Origin: Caulobacter flavus
GTDB taxonomy: Bacteria; Pseudomonadota; Alphaproteobacteria; Caulobacterales; Caulobacteraceae
DNA: 64,000 nt
Reading direction: 5' to 3'
NCBI RefSeq assembly: GCF_003722335.1
Contig: NZ_CP026100.1
Coordinates: 2,888,001 to 2,952,000, forward strand
The position numbers and the translations under genes are program-made. This document shows positions 16,910 through 26,194 of the stretch, piece after piece. Under the pieces are notes generated by a model. That model ran no database searches, was not told the DNA's origin, and saw nothing but the letters and a program-made list of their open reading frames with translations. Numbering within the stretch: position 1 is the stretch's first letter; each line of letters opens with the position of its first letter.

Positions 16910-17312
16910 GGCGGACGCGGCTTGGCGCTCATCGCGCGTGCGACGCGTCGCCGCGACCTGGGCGTGAGTCAAAACGCCGCAAGCGTCGCCGTTCATACTT
17001 TATGTGCTCATCCACAGATTTGCCGCGCCGCGGCATCACGGCCCAAAGCCCCGGCTGGGTTGGGAAAACACGCCCTAAACCCTGGTGCGGCAAGGCGGCG
17101 AGGGGTTAATGCCTGTCCCAGAATGGTGCGCGTCTTGGTTGCCGAGGCGTAACGCGAGGGGCGCTTCGTTATGACGGCATTAACGACCTTCGGGCCTTTC
17201 TACGCCTCCGTAGGCGCTTCGCCCGAACCGGCTTCCGTCGTCGAACGACGGTCGGGCCGGGAGAGGCTCCCAAGGGTTCCGTTTTTCTAGTGTCTGATGG
17301 TGGAGGACGCTT
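16910..17312 (+). promoter_or_regulatory. 403-base gene-free region upstream of ftsQ
   Basis: No gene is supported here. It holds a DnaA-box-like TCATCCACA (17008-17016, one mismatch from TTATCCACA), TTAA half sites near 17107 and 17184, and a small perfect hairpin CCGTCGT-cga-ACGACGG (17235-17251). A GGAGG ribosome site precedes the ftsQ ATG. No canonical TTAA-N7-TTAA CtrA box was found, in contrast to the ftsZ upstream region. It probably holds the ftsQA promoter. No ddl gene or remnant was seen. Confidence 0.45.
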
Positions 17313-18218
17313 ATGCCCGCGGCAGTGCGGGGGGGACCGCGCAAGCCAGCGCGCCCCCGGGCCGAAGCGCCCGCAAGTCCGAACAAGGCTCGACCGGCTC
17401 AGCAACAGCCGGCGGGGAAGCTGCATGCCGCGCGCGGCGGGGTCGGGGTGTCGCCCGGCCTGGCCCTGGGCGTCGCCGGCGGCGCGCTGGCGCTCGCCCT
17501 GGTCGTCACCCTGGCCACCGGCCACCGCGCCGAGCGCCTGGGCCAGGCCATGGTCCACGGCGTCGACGGCGAGTTCGCCAACCTGGGCTTCAAGCTGAAG
17601 GCCGTGCACGTCACCGGCGCCTCGGCCACGGCCCAGGCCGACATTCTCAAGGCCAGCGGCCTCTATCAGGACCAGCCGACGCTGGGCATGGACCTCGTCG
17701 ACCTCAAGTCCCGCGTCGAGGGCGTGGGTTGGGTCAAGTCGGCCAAGGTGGTTCGCCTGCTGCCCGACACCGTGATGATCGCCGTCGAGGAGCGCCCGGC
17801 CCTGGCCGTGTGGCAGCACTCGGGCCGCCTGAAGGTGATCGACGCCGAGGGCCGCATCATCCGCGAGGCCGACGCCGCGCGCTTCCCGCACCTGCCGCTG
17901 GTGGTGGGGCAGGGCGCCGACCAGGCCGCGGGCAACATCCTGCCGGCGGTCAACGCCAGGCCGCGCCTGCGCGATCGTCTCGAGGCGCTGGTGCGCGTCG
18001 ACGACCGTCGCTGGGACCTTAGACTGAAGGACGGCTCGCTGATCCAGCTGCCGGCCATTGACGAAGAATCCGCGTTGATTCAATTGGATCAACTGGACCA
18101 GCGGCAACGCATCCTCGATCTCGGCTTCGCGCGCATCGATCTGCGCGATCCCGAGATGGTGGCGATCCGGCCCCGTGACACCGTGCTGCCAGGGCAGCCC
18201 GTGGCCAACGGGGCGTAA
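17313..18218 (+). CDS. ftsQ: Cell division protein FtsQ
   Basis: A 301-residue bitopic protein of the divisome FtsQBL complex. A basic, proline-rich cytoplasmic tail is followed by one membrane helix (GLALGVAGGALALALVVTL, about residues 48-66), then a POTRA domain beginning FKLKAVHVTGASATAQADIL and the FtsQ/DivIB domain (GVGWVKSAKVVRLLPDTVMI, EERPALAVWQ). The next gene is ftsA 33 bases later. The RBS GGAGG is 6 bases from the ATG. Identification is supported by both domains and the ftsA-ftsZ context. Confidence 0.92.
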   Translation: MPAAVRGGPRKPARPRAEAPASPNKARPAQQQPAGKLHAARGGVGVSPGLALGVAGGALALALVVTLATGHRAERLGQAMVHGVDGEFANLGFKLKAVHVTGASATAQADILKASGLYQDQPTLGMDLVDLKSRVEGVGWVKSAKVVRLLPDTVMIAVEERPALAVWQHSGRLKVIDAEGRIIREADAARFPHLPLVVGQGADQAAGNILPAVNARPRLRDRLEALVRVDDRRWDLRLKDGSLIQLPAIDEESALIQLDQLDQRQRILDLGFARIDLRDPEMVAIRPRDTVLPGQPVANGA

Positions 18219-18251
18219 GAACAGAAACGATGGACTGAGGTGACCCTGACC

Positions 18252-19577
18252 ATGTCGCGACTTGAGGACCGGAGACAGGCCCGTGACGGCCTGAAGGCGA
18301 CGCTCGTGCGTCAGCCCGCGGTCGCGGCCGTGGACCTGGGGGCGTCGAAAGTCACGTGCTTCATCATGAAGGCGGACGGCGTCCACCGCGACAATCGCAC
18401 CCTGACGACCGCCGGGGTCGGCTACGTGCAGTCGCGCGGCGTGCGCGGCGGGGCGATCGTCAATCTGGACGAGGCCGCCCAGGCCATCGCCCAGGCCGTG
18501 GAGCGCGCCGAGACGGTCGCCGGCGTCAGCGTCCAGGGGGTCAGCGTCTGCACCGCGGGCGGCCAGCTGGCCAGCCACCGCGTCCACACCCAGGTTTCGC
18601 TGGGCGCCCGGCCCATCGCCGACGGCGACCTGTCGCGCGCCATCTCCTCGGCCTTGGCCCAGGTGCGCCTGCCGGGCCGCAAGCCCGTGCACCTGCTGCC
18701 GATCGCCTGGTCGGTCGACGGCCAGAAGGGCATTCGCGACCCGCGCGCCATGTTCGGGCGTTCGCTGGGTCTCGAACTGCTGGTCGTCTCGGTCAACGAG
18801 AACATCTTCCACACCCTGGCCCACTGCGTCGAACGCGCCCACCTGTCGTTCGAGGGCATCGTCGCCGCGCCGTTCGCTTCGGCCCTGGCGGCCCTGGAAG
18901 AGGACGAGATGGACCTGGGCGCCGTCTGCATCGACATGGGCGGCGGCTCGACCTCGGTGGCGGTGTTCAACAACGGCGCCCTTTGCCACGTCGACAGCCT
19001 GGCCGTCGGCGGCGGGCACGTCACCCAGGACATCGCCCGCGGCCTGCAGACCTCGGTCGCCGGCGCCGAGCGCATCAAGACCCTGCACGGCAGCGCCATC
19101 GCCTCGGCCAACGAGGACCGCGAGATGATCGAGGCCCCGCCGCGCGGCGACGATCCGGGCGCCGGTCCGGTGATCGCGCCCCGGTCCCTGCTGAAGGGCA
19201 TCATCCAGCCGCGTGTCGAAGAGACGCTGGAACTGCTGCGCGAGCGCCTCAAGGCCTCGGGCGCGCCGGTCGAGCCGGGCGCTGGCATCGTCCTGACCGG
19301 CGGCGCCAGCCAGCTGGCGGGCGTGCGCGAAGTGGCCGTGCGGGTGTTCGACCGTCCGGTGCGCCTGGGCCGTCCGCGCCGAGTGCCCCATCTGGCCGAC
19401 GCGGCCTCGGGTCCGGCCTTCTGCGCCGCCGCCGGCGTGCTGCATCGCACGGCCTTCGGTCCGCGCGAGGTGGTGTCGCCCAAGACCCTCAGCGGCGGCC
19501 AGGTGCGCAAGCGCCCGATGGACCCCAACGCCTCGCCGGTGGCCAAGGCCGCCGCCTGGCTGCGCGACAACCTGTAG
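18252..19577 (+). CDS. ftsA: Cell division protein FtsA
   Basis: A 441-residue actin-like ATPase that anchors FtsZ to the membrane and recruits late divisome proteins. Phosphate 1 motif AAVDLGASKVTCFI at about residue 24, SHA/1C-type GVSVCTAGGQLASH, phosphate 2 CIDMGGGSTSVAVF and adenosine motif IVLTGGASQLAGV. The C-terminus ends KAAAWLRDNL, an amphipathic membrane-targeting helix. ATG 18252 is preceded by AGGTGA; a GTG at 18240 is an alternative. A terminator follows at 19605. Confidence 0.94.
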   Translation: MSRLEDRRQARDGLKATLVRQPAVAAVDLGASKVTCFIMKADGVHRDNRTLTTAGVGYVQSRGVRGGAIVNLDEAAQAIAQAVERAETVAGVSVQGVSVCTAGGQLASHRVHTQVSLGARPIADGDLSRAISSALAQVRLPGRKPVHLLPIAWSVDGQKGIRDPRAMFGRSLGLELLVVSVNENIFHTLAHCVERAHLSFEGIVAAPFASALAALEEDEMDLGAVCIDMGGGSTSVAVFNNGALCHVDSLAVGGGHVTQDIARGLQTSVAGAERIKTLHGSAIASANEDREMIEAPPRGDDPGAGPVIAPRSLLKGIIQPRVEETLELLRERLKASGAPVEPGAGIVLTGGASQLAGVREVAVRVFDRPVRLGRPRRVPHLADAASGPAFCAAAGVLHRTAFGPREVVSPKTLSGGQVRKRPMDPNASPVAKAAAWLRDNL

Positions 19578-19604
19578 GCCTTCGTCCCGATGCGGGAATT
19601 CGTG

Positions 19605-19636
19605 AGCGCCTCGCCCGAAAGGGCGGGGCGCTTTCG
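19605..19636 (+). terminator. Intrinsic terminator after ftsA
   Basis: A 12-base-pair stem AGCGCCTCGCCC/GGGCGGGGCGCT around GAAA, followed by TTT. It would separate ftsQA transcription from the ftsZ promoter region. Confidence 0.8.
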
Positions 19637-20007
19637 CGTGCGCGAAGCCAAATCAGCGGGCTCGCCCGACGGGTGAATTAACCCTGTCGTTTAACTTTCT
19701 AAGTGCCTGAATGGCCAAACAGTGTAGTTTCGCGCCCCCGAATCCGAGGGTTCGGACGCAAAAAACAGGCCAGCGGCGTTCCGCCGCACAGGGGTTCCGG
19801 CCCAGCTTGTAAACCAAGGAGTTCCAGGCAATTCCTTTGGATAACTCGCTTTTTTCGGGTTAAGCGGGATCGACCTGCAGCCGACTCAGATTATGGCTTT
19901 AACCGCCAGTTAACGATGGTGGTTGTTCTGTTAACCCGATCGTCGAGGCGTTACCGGCTTGCGGTCGGTTCATTTGGCGAATTCGGCGTAAGGACGCGAG
20001 GGTCCCC
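19637..20007 (+). promoter_or_regulatory. ftsZ upstream region with CtrA box and CcrM site
   Basis: The 370-base gene-free stretch before ftsZ. It holds TTAA-CCGCCAG-TTAA (19899-19913), a perfect TTAA-N7-TTAA CtrA box, plus a TTAA half site at 19931 and others near 19678, 19691 and 19860. A GACTC (GAnTC) CcrM methylation site lies at 19883-19887. In C. crescentus, ftsZ transcription is repressed by CtrA and helped by CcrM methylation; the same elements are visible here. Confidence 0.8.
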
Positions 20008-21552
20008 ATGGCTATTTCTCTTTCGGCGCCGCGCACCACCGAGCTGAAGCCGCGCATCGTGGTGTTCGGCGTTGGCGGCGCGGGCGGCAATGCCGTCAAC
20101 AACATGATCGAGGCGGGCCTCGAGGGTGTTGAGTTCGTCGTCGCCAACACCGACGCCCAACAGCTCCAGTTCGCCAAGACCGACCGTCGCATCCAGCTCG
20201 GCGTGCAGATCACGCAGGGCCTGGGCGCCGGCGCGCATCCCGAAGTGGGCATGAGCGCCGCCGAAGAGAGCTTCCCGGAGATCGGCGAGCACCTCGAAGG
20301 CGCTCACATGGTGTTCATCACCGCCGGCATGGGCGGCGGCACCGGCACCGGCGCCGCCCCGATCATCGCCAAGTGCGCCCGCGAGCGCGGCATCCTGACC
20401 GTCGGCGTGGTGACCAAGCCCTTCCACTTCGAAGGCCGCCACCGCATGCGCCTGGCCGACGCCGGCATCCAGGAGCTGCAGCGCTACGTCGACACCCTGA
20501 TCGTCATCCCGAACCAGAACCTGTTCCGCGTCGCCAACGAACGCACGACCTTCGCCGAAGCCTTCGGCATGGCCGACCAGGTGCTGCACTCGGGCGTCCG
20601 CTCGATCACCGACCTGATGGTGCTGCCGGGCCTGATCAACCTCGACTTCGCCGACGTCCGCACGGTCATGACCGAGATGGGCAAGGCGATGATGGGCACC
20701 GGCGAGGGCACCGGCGAAGACCGCGCCCTGATGGCCGCCCAGAACGCCATCGCCAACCCGCTGCTCGACGAAGTCTCGCTGAAGGGCGCCAAGGCCGTGC
20801 TGGTCAACGTGACCGGCGGCATGGACATGACCCTGCTCGAAGTGGACGAGGCCGCCAACGCGATCTCCGACCAGGTCGACTCGGAAGCCAACATCATCTT
20901 CGGCGCGGCCTTCGATCCGTCGCTGGACGGCGTGATCCGCGTGTCGGTGGTCGCCACCGGCATGGACGGCGCATCGATCCAGCAGATCGAGCCCAAGCCG
21001 GCCGCCCGCAACACCCACGCCGCGCCGCTGCTGGCCGAGACCACGCGTCCCGCGCCGCAACCGGCTCCGCAGCCCGCCCCGCAGCCGGTCGCCCAGGCGC
21101 CCGCCCAGCCGGAAATCCGCCCGGGTTCGCGCTACGAGGCCCGTCCGATCGAGCGCCCGACCATGGCCTATCCGGAACCGGCCTACGAGCCGGCTCCGCA
21201 GCCGCAGGCCCAGGCCGACCTCTACGCCCAGCCGGAAGCCGCCTACGAGCCGGAACCGGTCTATGAGCCGGCTCCCGCGCCGCGCGTCACCCGCATCGTC
21301 GACCCGATGGTCGCCGAAGCCGAGGACGAGCCGCTGTACAGCGATCACTACGAGGATCGCCGTCAGCAGAAGAGCGGCGGCTGGATGAGCCTGTTCGGCG
21401 GCGGTCGCCAGCAGCGCTACGAGCCTGCCCCGCAGCCGCAGGCCCGCCAGACCGGTTCGGCCCGTCCGCAACTGCAGCCGATCGATCCGCCCCAGGCCGA
21501 CGACGGCGAGGATCTCGAGATCCCGTCGTTCCTGCGTCGCCTGGCGAACTGA
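20008..21552 (+). CDS. ftsZ: Cell division protein FtsZ
   Basis: A 514-residue tubulin-like GTPase that forms the Z ring. The GTP-binding signature is GGGTGTG at 109-115, with [13 protein letters not shown] at 21-33 and the T7 loop NLDFADV. After the core (ending about residue 320) comes a long disordered linker rich in Pro, Ala, Gln and Glu ([24 protein letters not shown]), typical of Caulobacter, and the C-terminal peptide [11 protein letters not shown] that binds FtsA and other partners. Length is close to the C. crescentus protein. Confidence 0.97.
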   Translation: MAISLSAPRTTELKPRIVVFGVGGAGGNAVNNMIEAGLEGVEFVVANTDAQQLQFAKTDRRIQLGVQITQGLGAGAHPEVGMSAAEESFPEIGEHLEGAHMVFITAGMGGGTGTGAAPIIAKCARERGILTVGVVTKPFHFEGRHRMRLADAGIQELQRYVDTLIVIPNQNLFRVANERTTFAEAFGMADQVLHSGVRSITDLMVLPGLINLDFADVRTVMTEMGKAMMGTGEGTGEDRALMAAQNAIANPLLDEVSLKGAKAVLVNVTGGMDMTLLEVDEAANAISDQVDSEANIIFGAAFDPSLDGVIRVSVVATGMDGASIQQIEPKPAARNTHAAPLLAETTRPAPQPAPQPAPQPVAQAPAQPEIRPGSRYEARPIERPTMAYPEPAYEPAPQPQAQADLYAQPEAAYEPEPVYEPAPAPRVTRIVDPMVAEAEDEPLYSDHYEDRRQQKSGGWMSLFGGGRQQRYEPAPQPQARQTGSARPQLQPIDPPQADDGEDLEIPSFLRRLAN

Positions 21553-21567
21553 ACACCGAGTTAGTAC

Positions 21568-21599
21568 CAGTAAGCGTAACAGTAAGCGTAAAGCGTAAG
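21568..21599 (+). repeat. Short tandem repeat downstream of ftsZ
   Basis: CAGTAAGCGTAA occurs twice in tandem (21568-21591) followed by a partial copy AGCGTAAG, directly before the ftsZ terminator. Confidence 0.7.
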
Positions 21600-21604
21600 T
21601 CGAA

Positions 21605-21635
21605 GCGCCCGGGGTCTCTGCCCCGGGCGTTTTGC
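21605..21635 (+). terminator. Intrinsic terminator of ftsZ
   Basis: Perfect 9-base arms CGCCCGGGG / CCCCGGGCG with loop TCTCTG, followed by TTTTGCTTTTTG. Confidence 0.9.
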
Positions 21636-21640
21636 TTTTT

Positions 21641-21711
21641 GTCCTCCCCCGTGAAACCGGGGTGGGGCGTCAGCGCCTCCGGGCCGCCTCCCACTTCTGG
21701 GGGAGGATTTT
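21641..21711. repeat. Intergenic hairpin repeat (C/G-rich family)
   Basis: TCCTCCCCC near the left end and GGGGGAGGA at the right end pair, enclosing a GGGTGGGGCG and CGCCTCCGGGCCGCCTCCC section. The modules match the copies at 42699, 45890, 48607 and 61406 in kind (TCCTCCCC..GGGGGAGG, CCCGGAGGGCC). Confidence 0.7.
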
Positions 21712-21759
21712 GAGCCTTCGTCGTCATATACTGCTGGAAAACCACCTTATCCGGTCACG

Positions 21760-22230
21760 ATGAAGCTCACTCGCACCGACAAGAAGATCCTCGATGTCCT
21801 GCAGCGCGACAGCGGCGTCACCAACGTGGAGCTGGCCGACCGGGTGGGTCTGTCGCCCAGTCCATGCCTGCGGCGGGTCAAGCAGCTGGAGGCAGCCGGC
21901 CTGATCAGCGGCTATGTGGCGCTGCTGGACCGCCGCAAGGCCAGGCTGGACCTGCTGGCCTATGTCGAGGTCGCCGTCGACCGCCACAACGAGGCCGCCG
22001 CCGAGGCCTTCAAGGAGGCGGTGCTGCGCGAGCCGATGGTGGTGGGCTGCCACGCCATGACCGGCAGCTACGACTACCTGCTGCGGGTGGTGGCGCCGAA
22101 CCTGGACGCCTACGCCGAGTTCACGATGAAGCGCCTGCTGAAGATGCCGGCGGTGAAGGACATCCAGTCGAGCTTCGTGCTGGAGACGATCAAGGACTCC
22201 ACGGCCCTGCCGCTGGATTATCTGGAATAG
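21760..22230 (+). CDS. Lrp/AsnC-family transcriptional regulator
   Basis: A 156-residue regulator. N-terminal winged helix-turn-helix: LTRTDKKILDVLQRDSGVTN then ELADRVGLSPSPCLRRVKQL (about residues 3-42). The C-terminal RAM/AsnC ligand domain has MTGSYDYLLRVVAPNLDAY. It lies upstream of the tyrosine-degradation genes and in the same direction, so control of the aromatic amino-acid genes is likely. The regulator may bind in 22231-22524. Confidence 0.9.
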   Translation: MKLTRTDKKILDVLQRDSGVTNVELADRVGLSPSPCLRRVKQLEAAGLISGYVALLDRRKARLDLLAYVEVAVDRHNEAAAEAFKEAVLREPMVVGCHAMTGSYDYLLRVVAPNLDAYAEFTMKRLLKMPAVKDIQSSFVLETIKDSTALPLDYLE

Positions 22231-22264
22231 GGGCGGATGCCCTTGTTCACGCCTTTTGTACCTT

Positions 22265-22399
22265 AAGACGCCTTCCTGGGCCTTGTGCCCAGGATCCATG
22301 GTTCAGCCTGCTCAGACCTTTCGAGCAAAGCCGAGGTCTGAGCAGCGACCGCCATGGGCCCTCGCCACAGGGGCGAGGGAGGCGGTTGTTGTATGTGGT
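22265..22399. repeat. Nested intergenic palindromes
   Basis: CCATGG occurs at both ends of an inner inverted repeat GCTCAGACCT (22310-22319) / AGGTCTGAGC (22334-22343), with CCTGGGC..GCCCAGG to the left and CCCTCGCC..GGCGAGGG to the right. Possibly another interspersed repeat family. It lies between the Lrp gene and the aminotransferase gene. Confidence 0.6.
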
Positions 22400-22524
22400 C
22401 GCATATGGGGAAATTAGGTCATAAAATGACCTATACACACATCACCTTGGTCATCATCGCCACAACGCGCCTCCGCGCCTGACCTATCCTGACGTCCGTG
22501 TTACCGACTCCCGGAGCGGCCGTC

Positions 22525-23643
22525 ATGCTGGTTCTCGATCGCAAGCCCCAGGCCGCCCCGGCCACGCCGATGCGCGCCGCCCTCGACGGCGTCGTCGCCT
22601 ACAAGGCCGGCATGACCCTGGCCGAGGCCGGCCGCCGCACGGGTCTTTCCGACTTCGCCAAGCTGGCCAGCAACGAGAACCTGCTGGGCGCCAGCCCCAA
22701 GGTCGCCGACGCGGTCATGGCCGCCGTCGCCGAGCCGCAGATCTATCCCGACCCTTATTGCGAGACCCTGCGTGCGGCGATTGGCCAGCGCCTGGGCGTC
22801 TCGTCCAGCCGCATCGTGGTGTCGCCGGGCTCGGAAGCGCTGATCGACTACGTGTTCCGCGCCGTGCTGGCCCCGGGCGATAAGATCCTGCTCTCCTCGC
22901 CGACCTTCCCGGCCTACGACATCTTCGCCCGCTGCGCCGAAGCCGAGATCGTCGACGTGCCGCGCCTGGCCAATTTCGACCTCGACGTTCCGGCCGTCGC
23001 GGCCGCGGCCGCCCAGGGGCCCAAGCTGCTGATCCTCTGCACGCCCAACAACCCCACCGGCAACGCGCTTTCCCGCGAGGCCGTCGAGACCGTGCTGGCC
23101 GCCACGCCCAAGACCACCCTGGTGTTCGTCGACGAGGCCTATCGCGAATATTTCGAGGCCTACGACATGCTGGCCGTGCTCGACGCCTGGGGCGGTCCGT
23201 GGATCGCCGCGCGCACCTTCTCCAAGGCCTATGGCCTGGCCGGCATGCGGGTTGGCTATGGCGTCGCCTCGAGCGAAGAGCTGATCGCCTATCTCGACCG
23301 CCTGCGCCCGCCGTTCAACGTCACCGCCGTCAGCCAGGCCGCCGCCCTGGCCGCCTGGGAAGACCGCGAGCATCTGGCCTCGACCGTCGCCCTGACCCTT
23401 TCCGAGCGCGCCCGCGTCGAGGCGGCGCTCGACCAGATGGGCGTCGAGCATACCCGCTCGGAAGCCAATTTCGTCTTCCTGCGCACGCCGGCGGGGCCTG
23501 AAGCCGTCGCCATGCGTTTGTTGCACGAAGGGCTCATCGTCCGTCCGACGCCCGTCAAGGGCGGCTGGGTGCGCATCACCATCGGCCGTCCGGCCGACAA
23601 CGACCGCCTGATCGCCGGCCTGCCGGCCGCGCTGGTTCCGTAA
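22525..23643 (+). CDS. Histidinol-phosphate/aromatic aminotransferase family PLP enzyme
   Basis: A 372-residue class I/II aminotransferase. Marks: LASNENLLGASP near residue 47, NNPTGNALS for cofactor binding, VDEAYREYFE, and the PLP lysine in ARTFSKAYGLAGMRVGYG. Although HisC-like, its position directly before hpd suggests it transaminates tyrosine/phenylalanine to 4-hydroxyphenylpyruvate. ATG 22525 is used; upstream codons are in a less plausible leader. Intergenic distance to hpd is 28 bases. Confidence 0.82.
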   Translation: MLVLDRKPQAAPATPMRAALDGVVAYKAGMTLAEAGRRTGLSDFAKLASNENLLGASPKVADAVMAAVAEPQIYPDPYCETLRAAIGQRLGVSSSRIVVSPGSEALIDYVFRAVLAPGDKILLSSPTFPAYDIFARCAEAEIVDVPRLANFDLDVPAVAAAAAQGPKLLILCTPNNPTGNALSREAVETVLAATPKTTLVFVDEAYREYFEAYDMLAVLDAWGGPWIAARTFSKAYGLAGMRVGYGVASSEELIAYLDRLRPPFNVTAVSQAAALAAWEDREHLASTVALTLSERARVEAALDQMGVEHTRSEANFVFLRTPAGPEAVAMRLLHEGLIVRPTPVKGGWVRITIGRPADNDRLIAGLPAALVP

Positions 23644-23671
23644 AGACATAACGAGCCTTAGGGAGGCTTCC

Positions 23672-24733
23672 ATGCCCGTCACGCCCGAAAACCCCCTCGG
23701 CCTGAACGGCTTCGAGTTCGTCGAATTCACCAGCCCCGATCCGGCGGCGATGAAGGCGATCATCGAGCAGCTGGGCTTCGTGCCCGCCAGCACCCATCCG
23801 ACCAAGGCGGTTACCCGCTACAAGCAGGGCCGCATCAACCTGCTGGTCAACGACGAGGCCGCCGGCCAGGTCGCCGATTTCCGCAGCCAGCACGGCCCGT
23901 CGGCCAACGGCATGGCCTTCCGCGTCGACGACGCAAGCCAAGCCTTCGCCGACGCCTTGGAGCGCGGCGCCAAGGCCGCCGACGCCAGCCGTTCGGTCCT
24001 GGGCGCGGACGCCAAGGTGCTGGAAGGCATCGGCGGGTCCTTGCTCTATCTCGTCGAAGGCGAGGGGAGCATCTATGACGCCTGGACGCCGGTTCCCGGC
24101 GCCGCCGAGGCCGAAGCCGCCAATTCGGTGGGCCTGGATCTGCTCGACCACCTGACCCACAACGTCAAGCGCGGCCAGATGCGCACCTGGTCGACCTTCT
24201 ACAACCAGGTCTTCGGCTTCGAGGAGCAGAAGTACTTCGACATCAAGGGCCAGGCCACGGGCCTGTTCAGCCAGGCGATGATCGCGCCCGACAAGGCCAT
24301 CCGCATCCCGCTGAATGAAAGCCAGGACGACAAGAGCCAGATCGAAGAGTTCATCCGCCAGTACAACGGCGAGGGCATCCAGCACCTGGCCCTGACCACG
24401 GCCGACATCTACGACACCGTCGAGCGCCTGCGCGCCCGCGGCGTCAAGCTGCAGGACACCATCGAGACCTATTACGAGCTGATCGACAAGCGCGTGCCGG
24501 GCCACGGCGAGGACCTGGAGCGCCTGAAGAAGAACCGCATCCTGCTGGACGGCAATGTCGGCGACGAGGGCCTGCTGCTGCAGATCTTCACTGAGAACCT
24601 GTTTGGCCCGATCTTCTTCGAGATCATCCAGCGCAAGGGCAACGAGGGCTTCGGCAACGGCAACTTCCAGGCCCTGTTCGAGAGCATCGAGCTGGACCAG
24701 ATCCGCCGCGGCGTGATCACGGTCGACGCGTAA
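23672..24733 (+). CDS. hpd: 4-hydroxyphenylpyruvate dioxygenase
   Basis: A 353-residue non-haem iron dioxygenase converting 4-hydroxyphenylpyruvate to homogentisate. Two vicinal-oxygen-chelate modules; the C-terminal module carries the iron ligands: His in LLDHLTHNVKRG, His in GIQHLALTT and Glu in FGPIFFEIIQRKG. GFGNGNFQALFESIE is the conserved C-terminal helix. A purine-rich RBS (AGGGAGG) precedes ATG. Confidence 0.95.
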   Translation: MPVTPENPLGLNGFEFVEFTSPDPAAMKAIIEQLGFVPASTHPTKAVTRYKQGRINLLVNDEAAGQVADFRSQHGPSANGMAFRVDDASQAFADALERGAKAADASRSVLGADAKVLEGIGGSLLYLVEGEGSIYDAWTPVPGAAEAEAANSVGLDLLDHLTHNVKRGQMRTWSTFYNQVFGFEEQKYFDIKGQATGLFSQAMIAPDKAIRIPLNESQDDKSQIEEFIRQYNGEGIQHLALTTADIYDTVERLRARGVKLQDTIETYYELIDKRVPGHGEDLERLKKNRILLDGNVGDEGLLLQIFTENLFGPIFFEIIQRKGNEGFGNGNFQALFESIELDQIRRGVITVDA

Positions 24734-24754
24734 GGCGCATCTGCACCCTACGCC

Positions 24755-24856
24755 CGTCATCCCGGCCGTAGCGCGTAGCGCGAAGAGCCGGGACCCAGGG
24801 GTCGTGCGCACCGCCCTTGGGTCCCGGATCGGCCTTGCAGGCCGTCCGGGATGACG
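24755..24856. repeat. Interspersed repeat, CGTCATCCCGGCCG family (copy 1)
   Basis: Starts CGTCATCCCGGCCGTAGCG and ends CCGGGATGACG, so the ends are inverted repeats; an inner pair GGGACCCA / TGGGTCCC is also present. A second copy is at 51807-51950. It lies between hpd and hmgA. Confidence 0.8.
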
Positions 24857-24891
24857 ATCTAGTTGCACCTGAAAGTACGAGAGGGGCATCG

Positions 24892-26169
24892 ATGGACCTC
24901 CGCTACCAGACCGGCTTCGGCGCCCACTTCGCGACCGAGGCCGTGGCCGGCGCGCTGCCGGTGGGGCAGAACTCGCCGCAGCACACGCCGCTCGGCCTCT
25001 ATGCCGAGCAGCTGTCGGGCACGGCCTTCACCGCGCCCCGGCACGAGAACCGCAGGAGCTGGCTCTACCGGCTGCGGCCCAGCGCCGGGCATGGACCTTA
25101 CAAGCCTTACGACCAGCCGAAGCTGACCAGCGTGATCGACGGGCCCGTCACGCCCAACCGCCTGCGCTGGAGCCCGATCGAGATCCCCGCGACGCCGACC
25201 GACTTCGTCGACGGCCTGGTCACCCTGGCCGGCAACGGCGACGTGGCGGCCCAGGCTGGCATGGGCGTGCATCTCTACCTGGCCAACGCCTCGATGAAGG
25301 ACCGGGTGTTCTACGACGCCGACGGCGAGCTGCTGATCGTGCCGCAGCAGGGCGTCCTGACCCTGGTGACCGAGATGGGCTGGCTGAAGGCCGGTCCCGG
25401 CCACATCGCGGTGATCCCGCGCGGCGTGCGCTTCCGCGTCGAGGTGGACGGACCCTCGCGCGGCTATGTCTGCGAGAACCACGGCGCGGCCCTGCGCCTG
25501 CCGGAACTGGGGCCGATCGGCTCCAACGGCCTGGCCAATCCGCGCGACTTCGAGACGCCCGTGGCGGCCTTCGAGGACGTCGATGCGCCCACCCTGGTGA
25601 TCCAGAAGTTCCAGGGCAGGCTGTGGGCGGCCGAATGGGACCACAGCCCGCTGGACGTGGTGGCCTGGCACGGCAACCTCGCGCCGTATCGCTACGACCT
25701 GGCGCGCTTCAACACCATCAACACGGTCAGCTACGACCACCCCGATCCGTCGATCTTCACGGTGCTGACCTCGCCCAGCGACACGCCGGGGACGGCCAAC
25801 GTGGATTTCGTGATCTTCCCGCCGCGCTGGATGGTGGCCGAGCACACCTTCCGGCCGCCCTGGTTCCACCGCAACGTGATGAGCGAGTTCATGGGGCTGG
25901 TGCACGGCGCCTACGACGCCAAGGAGGGCGGCTTCGCCCCGGGCGGGGCCAGCCTGCACAACTGCATGAGCGACCACGGCCCCGACGTGGCCAGCCACCG
26001 CAAGGCCGTCGAGGCCGAGCTGGGCCCGCACAAGATCGACAATACCCTGGCCTTCATGTTCGAGAGCCGCTGGGTGATCGCGCCGACGAAGTTCGCGCTG
26101 GAGCATCGCGCGCTTCAGGCCGACTATGACGCGTGCTGGGACGGGTTCCCCAAGGCCCGCCTGCCGTAA
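24892..26169 (+). CDS. hmgA: Homogentisate 1,2-dioxygenase
   Basis: A 425-residue iron dioxygenase that opens homogentisate to maleylacetoacetate. N-terminal [16 protein letters not shown] and [19 protein letters not shown], and C-terminal ligand region [18 protein letters not shown] and [11 protein letters not shown], are characteristic. It follows hpd after a repeat element. ATG 24892 has an upstream GAGAGG. Confidence 0.95.
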   Translation: MDLRYQTGFGAHFATEAVAGALPVGQNSPQHTPLGLYAEQLSGTAFTAPRHENRRSWLYRLRPSAGHGPYKPYDQPKLTSVIDGPVTPNRLRWSPIEIPATPTDFVDGLVTLAGNGDVAAQAGMGVHLYLANASMKDRVFYDADGELLIVPQQGVLTLVTEMGWLKAGPGHIAVIPRGVRFRVEVDGPSRGYVCENHGAALRLPELGPIGSNGLANPRDFETPVAAFEDVDAPTLVIQKFQGRLWAAEWDHSPLDVVAWHGNLAPYRYDLARFNTINTVSYDHPDPSIFTVLTSPSDTPGTANVDFVIFPPRWMVAEHTFRPPWFHRNVMSEFMGLVHGAYDAKEGGFAPGGASLHNCMSDHGPDVASHRKAVEAELGPHKIDNTLAFMFESRWVIAPTKFALEHRALQADYDACWDGFPKARLP

Positions 26170-26194
26170 CCAGAACAGGAAGAGGAAGCGCCGA

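Noticed and set aside
16910..17312. A ddl remnant before ftsQ
   Set aside because: No ATP-grasp ligase motifs in any frame were found in this stretch.
21568..21599. CRISPR-like array
   Set aside because: Only 2.6 copies of a 12-bp unit without spacers.
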